Below, in pieces: positions 1 through 5,923 of a DNA stretch of 5,923 bases. The notes under the pieces were generated by a model. That model did not search any database and was not told the origin of the DNA. It was given only the letters and a program-made list of their open reading frames with translations. Position numbers and translations under genes: made by a program. Origin of the DNA: Verrucomicrobiota bacterium (GTDB taxonomy: Bacteria > Verrucomicrobiota > Kiritimatiellia > Kiritimatiellales > Pontiellaceae); assembly GCA_003532555.1 (NCBI GenBank), contig DOEU01000018.1, forward strand, positions 4,237 to 10,159, written 5' to 3'. The first letter of the stretch is position 1. Every line of letters begins with the position of its first letter.

Positions 1-32
1 AGCAACCATTTCCAAAGTTTATTTTTATCCAT
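1..32 (-). CDS. secD: SecD protein translocase subunit, N-terminal fragment (cut by window edge)
   Basis: Reading leftwards, an ATG at 32-30 opens a frame giving MDKNKLWKWL and then the window ends. The short basic start followed by Trp/Leu looks like the beginning of a first membrane helix, as in SecD. An AAAGG Shine-Dalgarno sequence (44-40) lies 7 bases before the ATG. The gene follows yajC directly on the same strand, where secD normally sits. SecD, with SecF, is an inner-membrane component that uses the proton motive force to help proteins exit the SecYEG channel on the periplasmic side. Only ten complete codons are visible, so the identity rests mainly on gene order and would be confirmed by the next few hundred bases. 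Confidence 0.6.
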   Translation of the reverse strand, partial: MDKNKLWKWL

Positions 33-47
33 TTTCAAACCTTTAGC

Positions 48-395
48 TTAGCGAGCTGCGTCCAATTCAGTCGGTATTTCATCTTTTTCTAAAATCTGAG
101 AAATAGCAGCTCTTACAGCTTCTACTTTTGTATTTTCAGCAATCCGAATAACAACTGTATTCTCTTTCACATTAGTAACTTGTCCAATCAATCCACTCGT
201 CAGCAATACACGACTCCCGCTCTTCACATTCTCCAACATTTCTTTACGTTCTTTCTCCCGACGTTTTTGTGGACGGATCATTAGAAAATACATGATTGCA
301 AATAAAATTAGCATCATGATTGGAAACTGAAAAGGTGATGCCTCTGGACTCGAAGCTGGGGATGCATTTGCAACAACAATCATTTCATTTATCAT
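48..395 (-). CDS. yajC: YajC, preprotein translocase accessory subunit
   Basis: A small inner-membrane protein of 115 residues, the usual family length. It associates with the SecDF complex and modestly assists Sec-dependent export. The sequence shows a short Ala/Ser/Pro-rich N-terminus (about 1-21), one hydrophobic helix (about 22-40) and the strongly basic RPQKRREKERK stretch (41-51) that marks the cytoplasmic side. The conserved soluble domain follows, with SGSRVLLTSGLIGQV (59-73), VVIRIAENTK (81-90) and a final helix ending at ISQILEK. The start at 395 is supported by a good AAGGAG (410-405) 9 bases upstream. A second Met at residue 5 is possible but further from that site. The gene begins 6 bases after tgt ends and is followed 15 bases later by secD, so it is very likely co-transcribed with both. 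Confidence 0.95.
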   Translation of the reverse strand: MINEMIVVANASPASSPEASPFQFPIMMLILFAIMYFLMIRPQKRREKERKEMLENVKSGSRVLLTSGLIGQVTNVKENTVVIRIAENTKVEAVRAAISQILEKDEIPTELDAAR

Positions 396-401
396 CTTTT
401 A

Positions 402-1547
402 TTACTCCTTTGTGCTTTGCACATGTTCTTTCAACACGGTCTGATACGCCGCATGAAACTCGTTTCTAAACTGATCAAAACTTCCTTGTTCGATAGCACT
501 TCGTATTTCACGCATCATCTCTAAATAACAGTGCAAATTATGCAAGGTTATCAGTCTTAAACCTAAAATTTCTCCAACATTTAACAAATGCCGAATATAT
601 GAGCGTGTAAACTTTTTACACGCATAACACGAGCATCCTTCTTCCAATGGCCGCTCATCATCACTATAAAGAGCAGCCTTAACAGGGTATCGGCCTCTTC
701 GCGTTGATACAGTTCCATTTCGTGCCTGCCGAGTCGGCATCACACAATCAAACATATCCACCCCACGCGCTACCGACTCCACCATTTGTGCCATTTCCCC
801 CACGCCCATTAAGTAGCGTGGCTTTTGTTCAGGCAAATGGATCGTCGTATCATCCACACCTCGCAAAATAAGCTCTTCGGGTTCGCCGACGCTAACACCG
901 CCAATCGCATAACCCTCAAAATCCATTTCAACCAATGTTTTCGCACAGGATTCACGCAAATCCGCAAATACACCTCCTTGCACAATGCCAAAAACAATCT
1001 GACCTTCCGCTCGAGGTGTATCCCTGCAAATAGCTGCCCAATCTATGGTCCTTCGCACAACTTGGCAAGCGTAATCCTTTTTACAAGGATAAGGCGGACA
1101 TTCATCAAATACCATAGCAATATCTGAGCCCAATTTGCGTTGAATTTCCATCGACTCCTTAGGTCCAATAAAGTACTGACGACCATCTGAGTGTGATTTA
1201 AACGAAACTCCTTCATCCGTAATCGTATTTCGCGCACCTAAACTAAAAACCTGATAACCACCACTATCTGTTAAAATTGAACCATCCCAGCCCATAAACG
1301 AATGTAGGCCTCCACGCCGTTCAATTAGGTCAGCACCAGGACGATCATTTAAATGATAAGTGTTTCCTAAAAGAATTTCACAGCCCAATTCTTCCATCTC
1401 TAATGGCGACATCGCTTTAACCGTTGCCTGTGTTCCCACGGGCATAAAGACTGGTGTTTCCACTACCCCATGCGCAGTCTGCAACCGCCCGCACCGCGCC
1501 TGCGATGAAACATCCCTCTTTAGGATCTCGAATCTATCTGTTGCCAT
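402..1547 (-). CDS. tgt: tRNA-guanine(34) transglycosylase (queuine tRNA-ribosyltransferase)
   Basis: This cytoplasmic enzyme swaps guanine-34 in the anticodon of GUN tRNAs (Asp, Asn, His, Tyr) for the queuosine precursor preQ1. At 381 residues it is full length for the bacterial family. Visible landmarks are LTDSGGYQVFSL with Asp94 (general acid/base), FDECPPYPC with Asp148 (substrate binding), AIGGVSVGE (214-222), and FDCVMPTR with the nucleophile Asp267. The zinc site is complete: Cys305, Cys307, Cys310 and His336. Aligned by eye to the Zymomonas enzyme, Cys150 and Val220 fall at its preQ1-pocket positions Cys158 and Val233, which suggests preQ1 rather than queuine as substrate (inference). 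The start at 1547 has a GAGG about 10 bases upstream. It is the first gene of the minus-strand run and its queuosine-pathway partner queA is not adjacent. Confidence 0.97.
   Translation of the reverse strand: MATDRFEILKRDVSSQARCGRLQTAHGVVETPVFMPVGTQATVKAMSPLEMEELGCEILLGNTYHLNDRPGADLIERRGGLHSFMGWDGSILTDSGGYQVFSLGARNTITDEGVSFKSHSDGRQYFIGPKESMEIQRKLGSDIAMVFDECPPYPCKKDYACQVVRRTIDWAAICRDTPRAEGQIVFGIVQGGVFADLRESCAKTLVEMDFEGYAIGGVSVGEPEELILRGVDDTTIHLPEQKPRYLMGVGEMAQMVESVARGVDMFDCVMPTRQARNGTVSTRRGRYPVKAALYSDDERPLEEGCSCYACKKFTRSYIRHLLNVGEILGLRLITLHNLHCYLEMMREIRSAIEQGSFDQFRNEFHAAYQTVLKEHVQSTKE
405..410 (-). promoter_or_regulatory. Shine-Dalgarno site of yajC, embedded in the last codons of tgt
   Basis: On the minus strand, AAGGAG encodes the final Lys-Glu of Tgt just before its TAA stop. 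It also lies 9 bases upstream of the yajC ATG at 395. The site is a near-consensus anti-16S match, so it fixes the yajC start and suggests that yajC translation is coupled to termination on tgt. Confidence 0.7.
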
Positions 1548-1708
1548 CCGTATGTAACCTCAAAATGCCATATTGCTTAAATCAACACTATAAACCAAGC
1601 TGGAAGCGGAAAAGATCCTTTTGAAATCAATTTAAGCCCTATCAAAATTCTTTTCCCTGTCTTGCTTTATCTCAATGGGACACTAGACTAATTTCCATCT
1701 TTAAAAAT
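1548..1708. promoter_or_regulatory. Divergent intergenic region between tgt and gspD, presumed promoters for both runs
   Basis: This 161-bp AT-rich stretch is the only substantial gap in the window and the two gene runs point away from it, so it should carry both promoters. Candidates are weak. For tgt, the minus strand has a TATAGT -10-like hexamer at 1592-1587 without a convincing -35. For gspD, TTGCTT (1662-1667), 16 bases, then TAGACT (1684-1689) would start transcription around 1696, shortly before the gene. An inverted repeat (GCTTAAAT/ATTTAAGC) lies between the two candidates. No stable hairpin with a T-run is present. That promoters lie here follows from the layout, but the exact boxes are guesses. 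Confidence 0.5.
1575..1637. repeat. Widely spaced 8-bp inverted repeat in the divergent promoter region
   Basis: GCTTAAAT at 1575-1582 and its exact reverse complement ATTTAAGC at 1630-1637 are separated by 47 bases. The 7-mer AAATCAA also occurs twice as a direct repeat nearby (1579-1585 and 1624-1630). The left arm overlaps the region just downstream of the tentative tgt -10 box. The pair could be two half-sites for a DNA-binding protein serving both directions, but eight AT-rich bases can match by chance in a gap of this size. Confidence 0.25.
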
Positions 1709-3997
1709 ATGGATGACATTATGACCAATACAACTATCTCCAAGATTTTTACACTCTTTCTCATCGCGGCGCTGACCAATGAAGGATTTGCCCAAAACCT
1801 ACACTCTTTTAATCCAACCGAAATGCCACTACCACAAAAAGAACAAGAGTTGCAATCATTCCGCTTTGAAGGCGCTGATATTGATACCGTTATGACGCAA
1901 TACTGCGAATGGACAGGGAAAACGTACTTAAAAACAGATGCTGTCCAAGCAATCATCACTCTTCGAGTAGATCGCCTCACGACAGCTGAATCCATACAAG
2001 TTGTTGAAGCTATTCTCGCCATGAACAATATTGCCCTCGTCCCCATGGGTGATAAATTTATTAAAGTAGTGCAAGCCGGCTCCGCAGACCTTGTAGGCCA
2101 AGGCATGGAAATTAACCTCGATCCAGATTTCATCATCCCCAGCTCCGATGATTTTGTTACAACCGTAATTCCACTTCAAAATGTGCAAATCCAAGAAGTC
2201 CAAGCTGCGGTTCAACACATTCTACACACCTATGGAAAAATTCTAACCCTACAACGCAGTAATAGCATTATGATTACCGATACGGCAGCCAATGTAAATC
2301 GCGCCCGTGAACTTATCGAATTTATTGACCAAGCCACGGCACTCATTGAACAGCGTATCTATAAAATCGAACATGCCGATGCTGTAGAAATTGCCGCAAA
2401 AATTGATGAAATTATAACAGCTGCGAAGGGTGAGGAAGACAAACCCGATCCAGTTGGGAACCCCTACGCACGAACTCCAGCAGGTGTAATTCGAGCTAAC
2501 GCAAACCCTGCTACAACTAGCGCACCCGCACAGGCTTCTATTGCAAATACCGAAGGGGGAAATGCCGTTCTTATCCAAGGTGACGTTAAAGTTCTGGCCG
2601 ATGAACGCACCAACATAATTATCATATTTTCCCAAGCCGAAAACTTTCCCTTCTTTGAAAAAATTATCGAAGTGCTCGATGTCATTGTAGAACCCGAAAC
2701 AATCTTTGAAGTTATTAATCTCGAATATGCCGATGCCGAAGAACTATCCGGAACCCTGAATTCTCTAATAACGGGAGGTGGATCATCCAGTAGTGCCAGT
2801 GGTTCTCGTACATCCACCAGTAATCGCAATAACGGAAGCAATTCGACTCGCGATAATACCAACTCGCGAAATACCAATAATAACCGAAATACGCGGCTAA
2901 CACCGAACGCAGCAGAAGAACTCTCTACAGGAGGCATCGGTAACCTGAACCGTCTCTCTGAAGAAACCACCATTCTTGCTGACGCACGTTCCAACTCCAT
3001 ACTCTTAATGGGTGAAAAAAACGATATCGCAGCCCTTAAACAAGTGATAGCTAAGCTCGATGTTAAACTCGAACAAGTTATGATCGAAGCGGCTATATTT
3101 GAAGTTACCCTTAATAACGGTCTAAACTCAGGCATTGATTGGCTATACCGTGAAAACAACCTTGATCAAGCAGGTGGCTTCAATGCACCAACACTGTTAA
3201 GTACTACCAACACCATTCCAGGAATCGCCACAGGCGCGTTAACCTATTATCAAAATTTAACTGATATCAGCACGGAGATTGCCATTAGCCTAGCTGCCAA
3301 TGACAGTAATGTTCGACTCCTCTCAACTCCAGTCATTATGACAACCGATAACACCGAAGCCCGTCTAAGTGTAGGTGAGCAACGACCTGTAGTAACCTCC
3401 ACTTCCTCATTCGGAAATAGTTCAGGTACATTGCGTTCCTCCTATGAGTATAAAGACATCGGAATTAACCTGACCGTCACCCCGCGCATTAATCCCCAGC
3501 GCGTTGTTGTAATGGAATTATTACAACAAGCCGATCAAGTTGGAGGAACCGTTGAAATTGATAATAATTCCGTGCCCGTCATATTGAACCGAGAATTCGA
3601 AGCACAAATTTCTGTGCCTGATAGAGGAACCATCGCACTCGGTGGCCTAATTAATTCCGAAACCCGAGATTCTAAAACAAAAATCCCAATCTTAGGCGAT
3701 ATTCCATTTATTGGTCGATATCTTTTCAGTAGCCAATCACAACAACAAGTCCAGACCGAATTAATCGTATTACTGACCCCTTATGTATTAACCACCGATG
3801 CAGAATTAAAAGAAGAAACCGAACGACGCTATCGTAGCACCGATATGAATGTAGACGATTGGCCTAAAACCGGATGGTCCGACTCCACATTAAGATATCA
3901 ATCAGGTGAAAGTTTAAAAGTGCTTGATGAAACACAACGCCCATATCAACAGAAATCCAACATCTCAACCATTCTACAAAATATGAAAGCACAGTAA
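1709..3997 (+). CDS. gspD: Type II secretion system outer-membrane secretin GspD
   Basis: A 762-residue protein that should form the multimeric outer-membrane pore through which folded periplasmic proteins leave via type II secretion. The order of parts is a signal peptide (hydrophobic core about 13-21, probable cleavage after GFA at 28), N0 (about 46-125), N1 (150-210), N2 (215-325), N3 (331-455) and the secretin barrel (456-695). The barrel includes VRLLSTPVIMTTDN (535-548), YKDIGINLTVTPRI (581-594) and the family signature: RGTIALGGL (639-647), 11 residues, then IPILGDIPFIG (659-669). N2 carries a Pro/Ala-rich insert and N3 a Ser/Asn-rich one. A roughly 65-residue hydrophilic tail follows the barrel and could bind a pilotin (inference). 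The start is uncertain: ATG 1709 has no Shine-Dalgarno site, whereas in-frame ATG 1721 has a GGA 7 bases upstream and gives a signal peptide lacking the two leading aspartates. No gspE/F/G or other partner is in view. A Mur ligase gene follows after 7 bases. Confidence 0.93.
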   Translation: MDDIMTNTTISKIFTLFLIAALTNEGFAQNLHSFNPTEMPLPQKEQELQSFRFEGADIDTVMTQYCEWTGKTYLKTDAVQAIITLRVDRLTTAESIQVVEAILAMNNIALVPMGDKFIKVVQAGSADLVGQGMEINLDPDFIIPSSDDFVTTVIPLQNVQIQEVQAAVQHILHTYGKILTLQRSNSIMITDTAANVNRARELIEFIDQATALIEQRIYKIEHADAVEIAAKIDEIITAAKGEEDKPDPVGNPYARTPAGVIRANANPATTSAPAQASIANTEGGNAVLIQGDVKVLADERTNIIIIFSQAENFPFFEKIIEVLDVIVEPETIFEVINLEYADAEELSGTLNSLITGGGSSSSASGSRTSTSNRNNGSNSTRDNTNSRNTNNNRNTRLTPNAAEELSTGGIGNLNRLSEETTILADARSNSILLMGEKNDIAALKQVIAKLDVKLEQVMIEAAIFEVTLNNGLNSGIDWLYRENNLDQAGGFNAPTLLSTTNTIPGIATGALTYYQNLTDISTEIAISLAANDSNVRLLSTPVIMTTDNTEARLSVGEQRPVVTSTSSFGNSSGTLRSSYEYKDIGINLTVTPRINPQRVVVMELLQQADQVGGTVEIDNNSVPVILNREFEAQISVPDRGTIALGGLINSETRDSKTKIPILGDIPFIGRYLFSSQSQQQVQTELIVLLTPYVLTTDAELKEETERRYRSTDMNVDDWPKTGWSDSTLRYQSGESLKVLDETQRPYQQKSNISTILQNMKAQ

Positions 3998-4004
3998 CGA
4001 AGTC

Positions 4005-5252
4005 ATGCCTCACGTCCACTTCATAGGTATCGGCGGTGTAGGCATGAATGGTCTAGCACAACTTGCAGTTTATCATGGCTTTCAGGTAAGCGGTTGCGAC
4101 CGAGGCTATCAAGCCCAAAGCCCTCCTTACCATCAACTAGAAAATATTGGGATCCAAATTACCCCACAAGATGGTAAACATCTTCCTTTGAGCATCGATA
4201 GCGTTGTATACAGTTCAGCGATTGAATCAGATAACCCCGAACTCATTCTTGCCCAAAAACGTAATATTTCATGCTTCCATCGTGCCGAATTTCTTAATCA
4301 ACTTATCCCGAGCGATGCCCAACTTATAGCGGTTACTGGAACTGCTGGAAAAACAACCACCGTTGGACTTCTTGGCTACATATTTGAACGAGCACAACTC
4401 AACCCAACGGTATACAATGGAGCAGCCATTCTTAATTGGAAAAATGATCAAAACCTCGGGAATGTTCGATGCGGGGGAAATCATCTGTGGATTATAGAAG
4501 CAGATGAATCCGACCGATCATTACTCACCTTTAATCCCACGCATACTCTTCTTACCAATATTGGAGAAGATCATTATTCCCTCTCTGAACTAAACCTGAT
4601 TTTTGATCAATTCCGTTCGCAAACTCAATCCTATTTCATGGATGCCCGCGAATACGAAACATCCCCAACCATTCCGCAAAATAAACTCATAGGGGCACAC
4701 AACCAGATCAATATTTCCAATGCCGCTCAATTTTCACTTCAACTCGGAATATCAGAAGATCTGATTCATGATGCGATCACTGATTTTGAAGGTATAGAAA
4801 GACGCTTAGAAAAAATAGGCTCCTTTCGACAGATGGATATATATGACGACTATGCTCATAATCCCATGAAAATTGAGGCCACAATCACTGCACTCATAGA
4901 AGCCTATCCACTACATGCGATGCATGTCATTTGGCGCCCACATGCATTTAAGTCTCTATCTAATCAATTCGATGCTTATCTCGAACTATTTCATCGTTTT
5001 CTTCAAAAGACGAATGCTGCACTTTCACTCCTACCCGTCTATTATGCTGGAGGAACAGTTCAACCAGAAAAAACAAGTGAAGACCTGGCAAAGGAGCTTA
5101 TAAAATTAGGTCATCCCATCAACCTATTCAGCAGTTATGATGATCTCCATTCCTATTTGATGAAAAACAGCTCTGCAAATGGCCTTCTCTTAGGCATGGG
5201 AGCACGTGACCCTCAACTACCACTTTTCCTACGGAGTTTAATATCATGCTAA
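4005..5252 (+). CDS. MurC-like Mur ligase (UDP-N-acetylmuramate-alanine ligase family), divergent
   Basis: A cytoplasmic ATP-dependent amide ligase of the Mur family, closest in style to MurC, which adds the first amino acid (L-Ala) to UDP-MurNAc. The N-terminal domain opens with GIGGVGMNGLA (8-18). The central ATPase domain has the P-loop GTAGKTTT (112-119, Lys116), EADESDRSLL (165-174), TNIGEDH (184-190) and GAHNQIN (230-236). The C-terminal domain has FEGIERRLE (261-269), DDYAHNP (281-287), RPHAFKSLSNQFDAY (311-325), LPVYYAGGT (343-351) and GMGARDP (397-403). It differs from canonical MurC in several ways. It has 415 residues rather than about 460-490. Only 46 residues separate TNIGEDH from GAHN, where E. 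coli MurC has roughly 115. GTAGKTTT replaces GTHGKTTT, and HNP replaces HHP. The catalytic core seems intact, so I expect a working ligase, but its substrate could differ from MurC. It starts 7 bases after gspD with only a weak ribosome site and overlaps the next gene, implying an operon. Confidence 0.8.
   Translation: MPHVHFIGIGGVGMNGLAQLAVYHGFQVSGCDRGYQAQSPPYHQLENIGIQITPQDGKHLPLSIDSVVYSSAIESDNPELILAQKRNISCFHRAEFLNQLIPSDAQLIAVTGTAGKTTTVGLLGYIFERAQLNPTVYNGAAILNWKNDQNLGNVRCGGNHLWIIEADESDRSLLTFNPTHTLLTNIGEDHYSLSELNLIFDQFRSQTQSYFMDAREYETSPTIPQNKLIGAHNQINISNAAQFSLQLGISEDLIHDAITDFEGIERRLEKIGSFRQMDIYDDYAHNPMKIEATITALIEAYPLHAMHVIWRPHAFKSLSNQFDAYLELFHRFLQKTNAALSLLPVYYAGGTVQPEKTSEDLAKELIKLGHPINLFSSYDDLHSYLMKNSSANGLLLGMGARDPQLPLFLRSLISC
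5233..5236 (+). promoter_or_regulatory. Ribosome binding site of the SpoU-family gene, inside the Mur ligase gene
   Basis: GGAG lies 9 bases before the ATG at 5246 and within the last codons of the Mur ligase gene. This selects ATG 5246 as the methyltransferase start even though it overlaps the upstream stop codon (ATGCTAA arrangement). Ribosomes finishing the Mur ligase could re-initiate here. Confidence 0.6.
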
Positions 5253-5923
5253 ATTCAACGATCTCCATCGAGAGCCTTCAAAATCCACGCATAAAATCAC
5301 TCGTGAAACTTCGTAAATCATCCGAACGAAGGACACAAAAAAAAACCCTCATCGAGGGATGCAGAGAAGTGGAGCGAGCCCTAGAAGGTGCTCATCCAAT
5401 CGATGAATTCTACATTTGCCACAAACTACTAAATCCGAAGAGTTTATCTCTAATTTCCACTTATGCCAATAAGAACGAAATATCGGTTTATAATTGTACG
5501 GAATCCGTATTTAAAAAAATTACCTATCGAGAAACATCGGATGGAATTATTGCACGAGCTCCACTTATTCAATGTAAATTAACTGAAATTAGCTTGTCTA
5601 AATGTCCTTTGGTTTTAATAGCCGAAGGAATTGAAAAACCCGGTAACTTAGGAACCCTCATAAGAACGGCTGATGCCTCCGGTGTACATGCTGTAATTCT
5701 TATCAATTCCAAAACTGATCTATCAAATCCCAATGTTATTCGCGCAAGCATGGGGAGCCTATTTCTGCTACCCATCATCGAATGCACAACAGATGAATGT
5801 TTTTCTTGGTTAGAAAAAAATGATATCCGAGCTATAGGACTCACACCTGAAGCGAAGCAACTCTATACCAAAAACGACTATACCCTACCCACAGCCCTCA
5901 TGGTTGGCTCAGAAGACCAAGGC
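5246..5923 (+). CDS. SpoU/TrmH-family RNA 2'-O-methyltransferase, 3' end beyond window
   Basis: An open frame of 226 codons runs to the last base of the window without a stop. The product should be a SAM-dependent enzyme of the knotted SPOUT fold that methylates a ribose 2'-OH in rRNA or tRNA. Residues 1 to about 105 form the small substrate-binding domain, beginning SLQNPRIKSLVKLR (10-23) and ending SDGIIARAP (98-106). The catalytic domain then shows motif 1, EGIEKPGNLGTLIRTADASG (127-146, with Asn134 and Arg140). Motif 2 is NPNVIRASMGSLF (161-173) and the start of motif 3 is LMVGSEDQG (218-226). Perhaps 25-40 residues are missing, including the end of the knot. The family holds TrmH, RlmB, YsgA and TsnR-like enzymes, and the target nucleotide cannot be told from this sequence. 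The start overlaps the Mur ligase stop by 7 bases and has its own GGAG site, so the gene is probably translationally coupled to it. Confidence 0.92.
   Translation, partial: MLNSTISIESLQNPRIKSLVKLRKSSERRTQKKTLIEGCREVERALEGAHPIDEFYICHKLLNPKSLSLISTYANKNEISVYNCTESVFKKITYRETSDGIIARAPLIQCKLTEISLSKCPLVLIAEGIEKPGNLGTLIRTADASGVHAVILINSKTDLSNPNVIRASMGSLFLLPIIECTTDECFSWLEKNDIRAIGLTPEAKQLYTKNDYTLPTALMVGSEDQG

Noticed and set aside
825..1127. 100-codon plus-strand frame inside tgt
   Set aside because: It overlaps conserved catalytic segments of Tgt on the opposite strand and its product resembles no protein family.
1610..1622. AAAAGATCCTTTT palindrome as a possible terminator or operator
   Set aside because: The stem is only 5 bp and mostly A-T with a 3-base loop, and neither strand has a T-run after it. 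Both flanking genes point away, so no terminator is expected here.
1672..2136. 154-codon minus-strand frame over the gspD start and part of the intergenic region
   Set aside because: It is antisense to the signal peptide and N0 domain of gspD, has no known motif, and has composition typical of an antisense shadow.
2777..2896. Repetitive-looking AAT/CGA/AGC codon tract as a possible CRISPR or tandem DNA repeat
   Set aside because: No unit is repeated exactly or at regular spacing. The pattern comes from Ser/Asn/Arg codons in frame within gspD.
2464..3159. Long open frame (231 codons) on the minus strand opposite gspD
   Set aside because: It lies wholly antisense to well-conserved secretin N2/N3 codons, its product is low-complexity Ser/Arg/Leu with no recognisable domain, and it has no promoter or ribosome-site support. 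It is a by-product of gspD codon use.
5569..5844. 91-codon minus-strand frame near the right edge
   Set aside because: It is antisense to the catalytic motifs of the SpoU-family methyltransferase, which are clearly the coding strand here.
1..5923. Mobile element, phage or defence system
   Set aside because: There is no transposase, integrase, terminal inverted repeat, target duplication or RNA gene. All genes are intact, closely packed and of similar base composition apart from the two cut by the window edges.

Overview
The window looks like ordinary chromosomal DNA from a Gram-negative (diderm) bacterium of moderate-to-low GC. A type II secretion outer-membrane secretin, a YajC/SecD pair and a bacterial-type tRNA-guanine transglycosylase all point that way. 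The combination (tgt-yajC-secD diverging from a gspD-Mur ligase-SpoU run) loosely suggests the PVC superphylum (Verrucomicrobiota/Kiritimatiellota-like). That placement is only an impression from protein style and no marker in the window settles it.

Layout. Two gene runs diverge from a 161-bp intergenic region (1548-1708). Leftwards, on the minus strand, are tgt (402-1547), yajC (48-395) and the first codons of secD (1-32, cut by the window edge). This is the widespread tgt-yajC-secD(-secF) order. The genes are almost contiguous, and the last two sense codons of tgt also form the Shine-Dalgarno sequence of yajC. Rightwards, on the plus strand, are a GspD-type secretin (1709-3997), a divergent MurC-like Mur ligase (4005-5252) and a SpoU/TrmH-family RNA methyltransferase (5246 to the window end, incomplete). 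Spacing is 7 bp and then a 7-bp overlap, so these three probably form one transcript.

How the genes work together. The left run combines queuosine tRNA modification (Tgt inserts preQ1 at the wobble position) with Sec-translocon accessory proteins. The right run combines an outer-membrane secretin, a cell-wall-ligase homologue and an RNA methyltransferase. No other general secretion pathway gene is visible, so the secretin is separated from its inner-membrane partners, at least locally.

The item most worth following up is the Mur ligase. It keeps the three-domain MurC framework, but its central domain is much shorter and several signature motifs are altered (GTAGKTTT, DDYAHNP, GMGARDP). It may be a paralogue with a different job rather than the housekeeping MurC. 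I see no mobile element, CRISPR array, tRNA/rRNA gene or convincing terminator, and nothing that amounts to a clearly new system.
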